A stretch of 64,000 nt of DNA from Nosema muscidifuracis (lineage: Eukaryota > Microsporidia > Nosematidae): assembly GCA_028335825.1 (NCBI GenBank), contig JAIOKI010000003.1:124001-188000 (forward strand). Direction: 5' to 3'. Position 1 is the stretch's first letter. Each line of letters starts with the position of its first letter. The position numbers and the translations under genes are program-made. Positions 1-10,800 of the stretch are shown piece by piece. A model generated the notes under the pieces. It had not been told where the DNA came from. It was given only the letters and a program-made list of their open reading frames with translations, and ran no database searches.

Positions 1-1
1 C

Positions 2-730
2 GATCTTGATAATCTATGGTTCGATACAAAGTATATTGACTGCAATTTTCTTGATAAAAAAGTCCAAGAAGGAAAATTAGTACCTTATGATACATTTAAC
101 AAATTGCTAAGAACAATTACGCATGTCAACGATGGTTTAGTTAAATTATGTGATACAAACGAAGATTTTACAAATTTGTTATGTGAAGCTTATGATTTAA
201 GAGATGGATGTAGTAACATACCTGATTGTATGGAATTTTATTTGAAAAGAACTCCGAATAAAAATTGTAAGAATAAAGATTATAAGTGGATAATTGAAGA
301 AATTGAAAACATTTTAGGAATAAAAGTTCGTACAGGTAAAGTTGAAATCGAAGAAGTGAAGGAAGAATCGAAATGTGTTCCAATAAATTCTTTAGAAGAC
401 TCCGATGTAATGATAAAATCTGATGATAGTGGCTTTCCTAAAATTATCGTTAAGCGTGATTTGAGTGATATCGCTTTACCTGACCTGAATACTGTTTTAG
501 AACACTACAGATCTATCGATTCTGAATTTAAAAATACTAATTCAACCAGCTGTGAGCAGTTTACATTTTATTCTATGATGTCTCTATCATTAATCTCAAC
601 AATATTATTTTTCATCTTAGTAATTATGGGAGTTAAGGATAATAAGAATGCTAAAATAATAGCACCATCAATAGTAATGACACTTTCTTTGTTATTTATT
701 TCGATTTATTCTGCTATAAGTATTGAATAA
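2..730 (+). CDS. 5'-truncated membrane protein, unknown
   Basis: The reading frame is open from base 2, so the gene runs off the left edge and no start codon can be assigned. About 242 residues are visible. The visible part is soluble, fairly acidic and has several cysteines (for example near LLCEAYDLRDGCSNIPDC). It ends with two hydrophobic segments of about 20 residues separated by a short charged loop (VKDNKNAK), then a short tail. This suggests an extracellular or lumenal domain anchored by a C-terminal hairpin of two membrane spans, similar in general plan to the secreted/membrane proteins at the right end of the window. I do not recognise the family. No function is proposed. Confidence 0.7.
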   Translation, partial: DLDNLWFDTKYIDCNFLDKKVQEGKLVPYDTFNKLLRTITHVNDGLVKLCDTNEDFTNLLCEAYDLRDGCSNIPDCMEFYLKRTPNKNCKNKDYKWIIEEIENILGIKVRTGKVEIEEVKEESKCVPINSLEDSDVMIKSDDSGFPKIIVKRDLSDIALPDLNTVLEHYRSIDSEFKNTNSTSCEQFTFYSMMSLSLISTILFFILVIMGVKDNKNAKIIAPSIVMTLSLLFISIYSAISIE

Positions 731-2575
731 ATATTGTTTTTAATATATTGTTTATATTTAATTTACAAGCAAAATAAAACATAAAAAATTAATTTAATAA
801 TGATTTTTAACAAATTATGATCCGTAGTTTTAAAAATATCTGACAAAAAATATATTAAAATAAAAGAGTTTTAAGTGGAAATTTAATTTATTTATTAACT
901 TATAATAAACATGCATATAATTCCATGACAAATACAAAAAGAGACTATGTAAATTGTTAAATAAAAAAATGTTTTGTTCTATGATCTTTAATATAATTAA
1001 AAGCAATTATCTTGACTATATAAGAAACCTATGAAATGTAGCAAGGATAGAAAAAAATGAAGAAGATTTCTTTAATATACTTAAAAGCAATTATCTTGAC
1101 TATAGAAGAACCTGTTGGGGACTGATACGTCTATAAAGAAACAAAGCCAATTCTTTGGATCAGTTTAAGTCTTCTTGCTGATTTAATTTATCAGTCCTAA
1201 TAATTATAAAAAGGAACCCCAAAATAATAAATATGTTTTCTAATAATTATTCTGCATGCAACAGAACCCTTTAAAATGTAGCAAAAATAAAAAAATGAAG
1301 AATATTTCTTTAATATACTTAAAAGCATTTTTCTTGACTATAGAAGAACCTTTAAAATGTAGCAAAAATATAAAAAAAATGAAGAATATCTATTAAGTTA
1401 GAGATTATCATAAGTTTTATTGAAAATTAAACATAAATAACATTTCATTTATTGATTAATTAACTTTAATTTCGATTCTAATATATTTTTGATATATATT
1501 AAAATAAAAAGAAACCTTCTAGAGCACCAAAACTATAGATTTAATAATCAGTAACATAAATCAAAATACTCGATATATTCGTTTGTAAAATTTGTTTATT
1601 TTTTTAAATTCAATACAAACAAAGAATTATTGAAAATAAAAAATTAAAATTATTTTCTTTTAGTTTATAAAGCTGTATACCTGTATTTATTTATATATGG
1701 TGTAGATATATCTTTTAGCATTAACAAACTTATCCAAAAAATTACTTTGTATGTGGCAGCCCGTCCCGTTGGGCTATTGAGGTAAGAAATATCCCTCCAT
1801 TAATATTTGATGTTTCAATGTAATTGTTTTTATTATTTTTATTTTTTCATCCTCTTTTTCTCGGCCTTCTTTTTATAGCTTTCTAGTGATAAAAATACGT
1901 CATTAAGTAATTCCAAATTTCTAAACATGTTTTCAGTATTCATAGAGTACTTCATCGAATAAACATGTTTAGCCATTTGTTTATTTTAATGTAAATACGT
2001 GTTTTAACGAAACACATCAACTGGGTTGTCCTTGACTCAATCTTTCCTTATGATTGATAGGACATGTCTAGATTTACACTCTGACAGTATGATTATACAA
2101 TCTGTATAAAAATAAATAATTTTTATTGTCGATAATAATTTAAATTGTTTGATTTCTTTTTAAATAGAATTAAATAATATTGTAAACCATTTTTGTTCAC
2201 AAATGTAAAAATAAGATAATTCCTTTTGTAATGACAATGAATGGTTTAATAGTTTCATAACAAAGAAAATATCTAACCTATCTGTCTTAAACAGATATAA
2301 ATATGACTAGAATTCTTAACAATACCCTTCAAATTATATTTCTTATAATTATCAGCCAAGACAACAGAAAGAAGTCACTGATATTGAATTTTTTTAAAAT
2401 TATTCTATATAGACAAGAAATACATATTAATTTTTATAATCATGAAAAGCTTTATTTATTATTTATATAAACTAAATTTAAAGGAGAAAAAGTCATTTTT
2501 TTACCCCTGATCAAATTTATAATTTATTTTTTGTTTCAAATATTTTCGTATAAATTTTGTTCACAAAACAAGGGC
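731..2575. other. spacer with short direct repeats and possible relics
   Basis: This 1.8 kb spacer has no convincing full gene. Bases about 992-1390 hold three imperfect copies of a block of roughly 80 bases containing TTAAAAGCAATTATCTTGAC and AAATGTAGCAAAAATA. A 9-base inverted repeat (GGACTGATA at 1119-1127, TATCAGTCC at 1189-1197) brackets a less AT-rich segment. A 5-bp-stem hairpin lies at 1758-1775. A 45-codon minus-strand frame at 1839-1976 is listed separately. Confidence 0.6.
1839..1976 (-). CDS. possible 45-residue basic ORF or gene fragment
   Basis: A minus-strand frame starts MAKHVYSMKY and ends KKKAEKKRMKK, with an in-frame stop just upstream. It lies in a patch with more G and C than its surroundings, and composition looks protein-like rather than random. 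Downstream on the same strand is ATGGAGGGATA, loosely like the purine tract before an LTR, so it might be the tail of an old element. No CCC motif precedes the ATG. This could equally be chance; I would not treat it as a proven gene. Confidence 0.2.
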   Translation of the reverse strand: MAKHVYSMKYSMNTENMFRNLELLNDVFLSLESYKKKAEKKRMKK

Positions 2576-3832
2576 ATGAACAATCAACCATTACAATACA
2601 TAAAAAAATCCAGAAAATTTCACGACGCTTGGGCATTCATTTTGTACACAATTCTTTACGTAGGATGTACAACTTACACATTGCTTAATATTAAAGAAAC
2701 TAAAATGGGAATTGGCTTAGAAAGTGTTGATATAAAACATGGACTCTTTTGTTTGGCTACTGTAACAATATTCATTCTACTTAATTTTGGTGGATTGAGT
2801 TTGTTCCCAGAATTCTTCTTAAAATTAACTATTGCTTTATTTCCTATTATGATTATTATTTCGGCTTTAATTTCTTTTAATATTGGATCATTTTTAATTG
2901 CTATCTTAACTTTAATCCCTTGGGGATTATTTGTTTACAGTTATTGGTCAAGACTTAAAAATATAGGTGTGGTTCTTAAATTTACTATAGGTATACTTCT
3001 TAAGAATATTTTTACAGTATTTTTCGGTATAATTCTATGCAGTTCTTTACTTATTGTTCAGTTACTTCTAACACTCAGTTTAGATTTTAATGAAATTCAG
3101 AAGAATCTTCTGTTACATATTTTGATAATATTCAATTTATTCTGGTCTATGTCTAATTTCATTTACTTCTATAATGTATATTCTACTAGCATTATAGCTT
3201 ATCATTTTATTAATTTTCAGAATAGTTCTGGATCAGTCTTTGGTGGAGTTATTAAGAATTCATTTTACGCTTTAGGAAGCATTTCATTTGCTGGATTTAT
3301 AATTGCTATAGTAAATACTTTGAAATATTTTGTGCAGAGAGAAAGAAATTCAAGAAGAGAATCAAGAGAAAGTAATATTATAGCTGATATTTTGTTATGT
3401 ATCACAAGTGTATTATTAAGTATTTTGGAAGAAATTATTGAATTTGCTAATGAACTTACTCTACCTTATTTAGCTATACATGGAGAAGGATATATTAAAT
3501 CTATGAAAGATGCTTATGAAATGATTAGAACCAATTCATTTCCTTTTGGTGGATTAGTTGCTATAAGATATTCTTTAATAATTTCATCTTTATTAGTTTC
3601 TAGTATCTGTGCTGGATCAGCTTTCTATACTATTAAATCAATAGGTACAGTAATAGAAAGTGATAGGATTATTAAGTTAATAATATTAACTTTTATACCT
3701 TTAGTATTCTATTTTACTACAATGATGATTATATCTTCATCTTTCTTGGGACTTAGTTATTTTTCAGCTGAATGTCCAGATTTAGTCAAAGAAGTTGATA
3801 GTGAGATTGAAGTAAATCTAAAGAACTGTTAA
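2576..3832 (+). CDS. choline transporter-like (CTL/SLC44, PNS1-like) membrane protein
   Basis: A 418-residue polytopic membrane protein. The frame is open further upstream, but the first ATG is at 2576, immediately after AAGGGC, a GGG version of the start motif. The N terminus has KFHDAWAFILYTILYVG, typical of the first membrane span of CTL/Pns1 proteins. About ten hydrophobic segments follow. Near the C-terminal third, FYALGSISFAGFIIAI and AIHGEGYIKSMKDAYEMIRTN resemble the conserved CTL blocks that contain a Gly-rich span and the xYGxxFxxSxKDAxxLLxxN stretch. CTL proteins sit in the plasma membrane or organelle membranes; substrate is choline in some animal members but unproven in fungi. 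In an obligate intracellular parasite it may scavenge host metabolites (inference). Confidence 0.75.
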   Translation: MNNQPLQYIKKSRKFHDAWAFILYTILYVGCTTYTLLNIKETKMGIGLESVDIKHGLFCLATVTIFILLNFGGLSLFPEFFLKLTIALFPIMIIISALISFNIGSFLIAILTLIPWGLFVYSYWSRLKNIGVVLKFTIGILLKNIFTVFFGIILCSSLLIVQLLLTLSLDFNEIQKNLLLHILIIFNLFWSMSNFIYFYNVYSTSIIAYHFINFQNSSGSVFGGVIKNSFYALGSISFAGFIIAIVNTLKYFVQRERNSRRESRESNIIADILLCITSVLLSILEEIIEFANELTLPYLAIHGEGYIKSMKDAYEMIRTNSFPFGGLVAIRYSLIISSLLVSSICAGSAFYTIKSIGTVIESDRIIKLIILTFIPLVFYFTTMMIISSSFLGLSYFSAECPDLVKEVDSEIEVNLKNC

Positions 3833-4666
3833 TTTTGATTAAAGAATAGTATGTTTTATTCATTTATAATATTTTCTATTTATAGTTAGGTCTTAATAGA
3901 TTTTAGTTTATGAAATAAAATTAATTAAAAAATTTCTTTGTTTTTTTTGTTTAAAATAATTCCAATAAAGATAAGCTTTTTTAAATGGGTTAATTTTCTT
4001 ATCTTTCATACCCCCAAAGTATGAAATTTTTTTTATTTTTCAATATATTTTTTAAGCTAAGAATGTGGTGGGTTACTAGAGTTTTATAATTTAAAGAAAT
4101 AATTTAATTTTAGTCTAATTCTACAATTCATTTCTTTACATATTTATAGATAATTGACGTCATCAAATAAAACACATCACTTAAGTTACTAATCTTTTTA
4201 TTTAATTAAAACATTAATTTTCAAAAAAATATTTGATCATTTATAACATATTCTTTTAATTTATTGATTCTTATTACATTCTAATATAATTTATTAATTT
4301 CTTATAATAAAAATATTTTAACTAATAAAAATATCTCTTTTAACTAATTGAAAATAATTTCTTATAAAAAATGATATAACTAAAAAAATATCTCTTTTAA
4401 CGATTTTAAATAATTTATTAATTTCTTATAACATTTCTATCTAATTAAATTTAATTATTAATTTAATTTATTAATTTCTTATAACATTCTAACATAATTT
4501 ATTAATTTCATATAACATTTCTATCTAATTAAATTTAACTATTAATTTAATTTATTAATTAATTTTTTCATATGTCAATATATAAAACATTTCTTAAACA
4601 ATCTACCATAAGTTTCATAAATAATTGTTTCATCTTATTTATAAATGATTCTACTTATACACAACA
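3833..4666. repeat. AT-rich spacer with degenerate short repeats
   Basis: Between about 4240 and 4570 variants of AATTTATTAATTTCTTATAA recur at irregular spacing. TCTCTTTTAAC also recurs. Nothing coding is evident. Confidence 0.5.
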
Positions 4667-5266
4667 ATGTTCTTTATAATACCACTCTTTCCTCTAATTT
4701 TATCTTTAGAAACACTCTACGATACAGATTACTACATGAACGATGAGAATAAGATGTACGATTTAGATGAAGAACTGAGTACACCTACTTATGAAGTTTC
4801 ATCACCTACAGAAGAACTATCATCTTCTTTAAAAGTTAAAGTACCAAAGAATGCTTTCAGATCAATCCGGTACGGTAAGATAAAAACTAATCCAGAGAAT
4901 CTTGAAACACTTATTCAAAAAGAGATGCAGGATATAAGCCCAGATCTTCATAGAAAGATTACTAAGAAACTTGCCAATAGTAATGTGGATAGAAGTAGAT
5001 ATAAAGACCTATTTTTTATTAAAAAGAGAATTATACAAGACGGTCAACGTAGAATTGTCACTTTTGATATCAAAGAAAAGATTATTCCTAAAAACGCTAA
5101 TGAGATGCTTAATAGAGATCTTAGTCTTAGGGTCATCCTTGCAGGTATCTTGTTCTTACTAGCTGGATTAGTTTTCACTACTACTATGAAAATGTATCAA
5201 AATGTTTTTAGGAATAAATATTTTGCATATGATGGGAAAAAAGAACAGAACAAAGATGGAATATAA
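4667..5266 (+). CDS. secreted single-pass membrane protein, unknown
   Basis: A 199-residue protein with a clear N-terminal signal peptide (MFFIIPLFPLILSLETLYD) and one C-terminal transmembrane span (ILAGILFLLAGLVFTTT) followed by a charged tail of about 25 residues. The mature region starts acidic and Ser/Thr-rich, then becomes basic and Lys-rich. That is the layout of a type I membrane protein. No CCC motif precedes this ATG, unlike most genes here. No family is recognised. It is flanked by transporters, which does not inform function. Confidence 0.65.
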   Translation: MFFIIPLFPLILSLETLYDTDYYMNDENKMYDLDEELSTPTYEVSSPTEELSSSLKVKVPKNAFRSIRYGKIKTNPENLETLIQKEMQDISPDLHRKITKKLANSNVDRSRYKDLFFIKKRIIQDGQRRIVTFDIKEKIIPKNANEMLNRDLSLRVILAGILFLLAGLVFTTTMKMYQNVFRNKYFAYDGKKEQNKDGI

Positions 5267-5734
5267 TTAAATTAATTTATTTACATTTTAATTTAATAAA
5301 TTAATTTATAAATTGTCAGTGATAAGATTTGTATTTTTTAAAATATAATTTATTTAAGAAATTAATCAAGCATTTAAAAACCTTTACTTATAAAAACAAA
5401 ATATTAAAAATTTCGCTTTACAATTTTATAAATCTTTAATACTTAAGAAAATGTATTAAAAAAACAATTTATCTTCTGACAAATATTTTACATTTTATTA
5501 AGAATAAAATGTTGTTATTTTTTATACTTTAATTAACTACTAAAAATATTCTTATATTTTACATTTTATTAAAAATAAAAATGTTGTTATTTTTTATACT
5601 TTAATTAATTACTAAGAATATTCTTATATTTAAATATTTTACATTTTATTAAGAATAAAATGTTGTTATTTTTTATACTTTAATTAATTACTAAAAATAT
5701 TCTTATATTAAAAAAATTACAATTTCTTTATACA
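5267..5734. repeat. three tandem copies of a hairpin-bearing ~75-bp repeat
   Basis: From about 5487 to 5712 a unit of 70-82 bases occurs three times. Each has ACATTTTATT, a 3-4 base loop, and its complement (perfect 10-bp stem at 5490-5512 and 5641-5663), then GTTGTTATTTTTTATACTTT and ATATTCTTATA. It lies between the convergent 3' ends of two genes. Confidence 0.75.
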
Positions 5735-7180
5735 TCATTTATTTGATATTACATTCTTCCCTATGGTCTTTTCTTTTTTTTCTTCTTCTATTTCTTTCTC
5801 ACTATACATCTCAAGTTTTTTATCAGCATTTTCTTGATCAAATAATACATTCTCTACTATGCCATACATATAAAAGAATAGTAGAAGTGTTAGTGCTGTA
5901 AAAAACATATTTACCATAAAGAACATGTTAAATACTTGTGCTCTTTGTGATCTAGGTAGATCCTTATCTTTCATTGTTTCTCCTGAAAAGACAAAGCTAC
6001 ATATTACACCTGCTAATACTGATCCTAATCCAGTGAATGTTCCTTGATAAACCATTTGAGATGTAGCTTTTAAATGAGGAGGACATAATTTTGTGGCTAA
6101 ATGTACAGCTGAGCAATGTGTTAATCCAAAGTTTAGACCTTTAAAAAGTTCTATACCACATACTGCTGCATATGAGTATGGACTGTTATATGGTAACATC
6201 CAATATAAAACGAATCTAATCATTTGAGCTGCCTGTGCTAAGAATAAAGGCCAGAAGAATCCTATACTTCCTATTATATTTTTAGCAGTAAAGAATATTA
6301 ATATTTCAAATAAAATACCAAATAAATTTGCTGTACTAGTAGTATTATTATTAATTACACTTAAGGGTCCTGAAATTATACCAGGCATACCTGATAGATT
6401 ATAAGGTTTCATTTTTATAACATCTTTCCAATATATTGTTAAGAAGATTGTCATAGATGCTCTTGTCAATCCATTTAGAAGAATTATGAAGATAAAGAAC
6501 ATGTAATCCCAATTAAATAATAATTCTTTAAAACTCTTCCACATATCATTTCTTCCTTGTTCTCTCCTTTGTGTATCCCAATTTATTAGATAATAACATA
6601 GTCCTATTGTTATACAAGCTGTTACAAGATTATACATTTTTAAACCAGTCCAATTAGTAGCTTCATTTTTCTTATCAGTTACAATATATTCTACTAGATA
6701 ATTACATACAGCATATCCTATAGTACCCCATAATCTTTGAGTACCATAAGTCTTAGCTCCTATATTAGGAATTTTATTAAGATATTCTAATACAATTTTA
6801 TCCATAAGAGGAGTAGTACAAAGATTAGCTCCTAAGTAAAATAACATATTTATCCAGAATACACCAGGAATGTAATCTTCAACATATTGAGTAAAGAAGA
6901 ATAACTGAAAGAATAACGTACTCAAGCATAAAAATATTATTAAGAACCACTTACTAGCACCCCATTTATCATTTAAAGATCCTATGTAAATATTAGTAAA
7001 AAAAGTAATAAACATTATAAGACCGAATCCTGTTCCTACCGCACTAGCACTAACTCCAAATTTACTCTTAGCAAATACACTCTTAAATGTATGTAGCGTA
7101 TAAAATAACATAGCTATAGAGAAGAAAAGTACTTTTGGTATAAGTAAGTACTTTCTATTAAGAGTTCTTATACAATCCAT
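5735..7180 (-). CDS. MFS transporter, MFS_1-like (MFSD6-type) family
   Basis: A 481-residue protein with about twelve hydrophobic spans. CCCC lies four bases before the ATG. The C-terminal half carries GIELFKGLNFGLTHCSAVHLA, a proline-containing turn (CPPHLKATSQ) and GTFTGLGSVLAGVICSF; this is the conserved block of the MFS_1-like group (animal MFSD6, bacterial nucleoside/sugar symporter-like proteins), where ELLKGxxFGL and a GxxxGLGxxxG helix are diagnostic. The tail of about 40 residues is highly charged and cytosolic. The substrate cannot be read from sequence. Microsporidia use MFS carriers to take up host metabolites, so an uptake role at the plasma membrane is likely (inference). Confidence 0.8.
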   Translation of the reverse strand: MDCIRTLNRKYLLIPKVLFFSIAMLFYTLHTFKSVFAKSKFGVSASAVGTGFGLIMFITFFTNIYIGSLNDKWGASKWFLIIFLCLSTLFFQLFFFTQYVEDYIPGVFWINMLFYLGANLCTTPLMDKIVLEYLNKIPNIGAKTYGTQRLWGTIGYAVCNYLVEYIVTDKKNEATNWTGLKMYNLVTACITIGLCYYLINWDTQRREQGRNDMWKSFKELLFNWDYMFFIFIILLNGLTRASMTIFLTIYWKDVIKMKPYNLSGMPGIISGPLSVINNNTTSTANLFGILFEILIFFTAKNIIGSIGFFWPLFLAQAAQMIRFVLYWMLPYNSPYSYAAVCGIELFKGLNFGLTHCSAVHLATKLCPPHLKATSQMVYQGTFTGLGSVLAGVICSFVFSGETMKDKDLPRSQRAQVFNMFFMVNMFFTALTLLLFFYMYGIVENVLFDQENADKKLEMYSEKEIEEEKKEKTIGKNVISNK

Positions 7181-7853
7181 AATAGGGGTACAGTAAAAAA
7201 TTAAGAATAATAAATTTGTTTGTTTGTATACTTACAATCAAATTAATAAAAAAAATATCATTATAAATTCTCATATTTTAATATTCATTCATTTATTTAT
7301 TAATATTTTACTAAATATTTACTTAATAAAAACTGAAAAAAAAATATTACTAATAAAACATTTTGACACTTCTTAACTTTGATCAAATTTTTTAAAAAAT
7401 TTAATTTAAATATTCTTCTATAAAAAATATTTACAAAATAAATGAAAATAATTAATACAAGATATTTTAATTATTAAAAATAGCTAATACAAGATTTTTT
7501 TATTAAAATATTTATAAAATTATTGAAATTATCTAATACAAAATATTTTAATTATTAAAATATTTACAAAATTATTGACAATAGCTGATACAAGATATTT
7601 TAATTATTAAAATATTTACAAAATTATTGACAATAGCTGATACAAGATATTTTAATTTTTAAAAATATAAATAATAAAAAATATTTATATAATTATTAAA
7701 ATATTTACAAAATTATTGACAAAAGCTAATACAAGATATTTTAATTATTAAAAATATTTACATAATTATTAAAAATATAGCTAATACAAGATACTTTAAT
7801 TATTAAAAATCTATACTCAAATAAAATTTATTACATAATAAAACTATGTTTTA
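7181..7853. repeat. tandem repeat, ~55-75-bp unit
   Basis: From about 7430 to 7810 a unit containing TTACAAAATTATTGACAATA, GCTGATACAAGATATTTTAA and TTATTAAAATA is repeated about six times with variation. The rest is AT-rich without visible genes. Confidence 0.7.
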
Positions 7854-10800
7854 TTATTTCCTCAAAACATTGATATTAATTTCTTTATCTTCATTTATTC
7901 TTTCTACTATTTTTTTAACATATCTTCCCATCTTAAATTTACTAATTCTTTCTTGATAAAATATAAATATCTCTCTTAAATGAAGAATTGATATTTTAAA
8001 TGATGTATTATTTTCTAATAAATCAGAATATAAACTCTTCTTATAAAAATCTTCTAGAACTGTAATACATTTCTGAATTTCTTCTTTATTATTCATATCA
8101 AGAGATTTAGAATGACGCCATAATAATTTAAGGGGAATATCACTCCCTTTAATTTCATTAAGTAAATTAAGATATACTTCAAGAATAATTGACATCTTGG
8201 AATTTAGACACAAATTTGTTAATATATCACTTACTAAATCAGAGAGTATCTGATCTGTACCCTTTAGAATATTTATTAAATCTAAATTTACACTCTCTAA
8301 AGTTTCTTTTCTTATTTGCTCACAAAATATTCTACTTTGACTAAGTTTAAGAAGTACGTTAAGAATAAGTTTAGCATATAAAGGTCTATGAAGTACATCT
8401 AATAATTGTATAGAAATACTACTGATTATACTATTAGCAGAGAAGAGTACTGTATTAATATTAGTACGAATAATCTCTGATAACTTTCTAAAAGCATCTT
8501 CACTCTTCTCTTGATCATTATCTATTATATTATCTAAAATATCTTCTAAATTATTAATATTTTTCATAGGACTAAAGAATTCCTTCCTAAATTTCTTAAC
8601 ATTCGGAGTAAGACGAGTACCTGATAAATTAAGACAATCAATAGAAGTCTCTATATCTATATTGAAGGAATCTTCATATATGGAAGGAGCAAGTAATTTA
8701 TCTGGGATAGGAGAATGAAATTTATTTTGTATGGGAGATTTTAATTTATTTTTAATTTTATCTTCTCCTTCAAACGAATCTTTATTTATATCTTTTTTAT
8801 TATTTATTTCCTTACTATCATCATTCTTTGTAGTGTCTTTTATATTATTTATTTCCTTAATATCATCATTCTTAAAATTAACTGTATCCTTATTTGAAAT
8901 AATATCCTTATTTAAATCAACATGTTCGTTATTTAAAGTAATATCCTTATTTAAATCAACATAATTCTTATTTATATTAACTGTATCCTTATTTAAATTA
9001 ACTGTATCCTTCTCATCTTCTATACCATCTATAAAACTTAAAAAATCTACACTTTCTCTCATAACCTTCTTTAAATCATTCTTTTTCATATCCTTTATTA
9101 ATTTCTTTTTATCTCCACTAAACATTTTATATTTCTCTATCAACTTTATTATATATTCAACTGATTCATCTGTATTAATCTTCTGTAAAACATAAAATAA
9201 TTTAGTAACAGGATAAACTCTATCTACCATACTCATTTCTTCTGTCATACCTTTAGTAAGGAAATGATTTACTAGATTTGTACATTCTTCTTCTGTAAGA
9301 ATATATTTGTTAGTAATAAAATATACTAATAAATTATTAAAAAAGGTACTTTGTATATCCTTCATGATAAAATATTCTATAATTTTATCTGATATAGAAA
9401 TCTTATCTATTTTATCAAGAAGATTAATAACTTGATATACATCTCCATTTTTCATAATAGAAAGAACTTCTTCTTTAATATCTTTTACATTTAAATTAAT
9501 ATTTTCTTTTTTAATATTGTCTTTTTTAGAAATATTGATTGTTTCTTTTATTTCATTAATATCACTTATATTTTCTTTTTTAATATCCATTTCATTATCT
9601 TCTTCTATAGATGTACTATTATAAATATTTCTTAATTCTTCTACCATTTTCTTCTCCTGTATTCCTATAACAGATAAATTGAAGAGATTTTCTATTTCTT
9701 TTTCTCTATTATGAATATCCTTAATAAATCTTACTATTTCAATAAACTTCTTCCCTTTTTTAATTTTACAAGCTTCTTCAGTAAATTTTTTTACTGCATA
9801 ATCTCTTCTTATATAACCTACTAATTCTAATAGTTTATTCCTCATTTTACCCTCAGTAATCTTCTCTATACAATACATTACAATTAATCCTTCTACCTGA
9901 TTTAATTCAAGTTTTCTTTTTATTAATATATCTATAAAAGCATTATTTACTATAAAATTTGGATCTCTAGATGTTAATATGAATGTACATAAATCATTAA
10001 TATTTTCTTTTAAAAGATATTTAGTATGAGAATTAATTCCATCTCTTCTTACAGTCCAGGATTGATCTTTAAGAAATGGATACTTTAGAATGAAAGATTC
10101 TAAAATATTCTTAGAAAATGAAGTATCTTCCTTAATAAATGAAGATGATGATTTTTCATTATAAACTTCGGATTTTCTTTTTACTTTTCTATTTTCAATA
10201 ATTTTACTATCTTCTGAAGACTTCTCATTTTCAGAAATCTTTTTCTCTTCGACATTCTTATTTTGTTCAATTTTTTTATTAATTTTTTTCAAAACAGATG
10301 ATGATAAAATATTTTTATCATAATTCATTTCTCTTAAAGCTTCTAATGCTTTATTTCTTACTTGTCCATTACTATCTTCTGTACACTTTCCTATACATTT
10401 TATTACTTCCTCATCCTTAAATGAACTTCTCATACAAACATCTATTAAATTACATTTTAGTTCAGGACTCTTACTACTAAAATATTGTGTATTTATTGTA
10501 TCTATTCCAATATTTACAAGTGTATCCTTAATTTTATCAGTTATTGCTACTTTCTTATCTTTTAATCTTTCTATTAATCCATTAATAATTCTACTTGTCT
10601 TACATTTAATAATGTTAATTATATCTAATACAAGAAAAAATACTTGATTATTAGGATCATTAATTTTACTAAATAAAATATTTGATATATTTGGTACTTC
10701 TGTATTTGAACTAAGTGCTTCTTTAAGTACTCCTAATCCTTCTAATCTAATATTCCATTTAGAATCATTTATCTTATCAAAAGGTATTTCTTGTACAGAA

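Noticed and set aside
168-383. 71-codon minus-strand frame
   Set aside because: Lies within the opposite strand of the left-edge gene, composition is a shadow, and no start motif.
1751-1800. Fragment of an rRNA or tRNA gene
   Set aside because: The hairpin does not extend into a cloverleaf and no rRNA core sequence is recognised.
8731-8964. 77-codon plus-strand frame rich in Ser/Leu/Ile
   Set aside because: Reverse complement of the low-complexity tract in the TOG protein.
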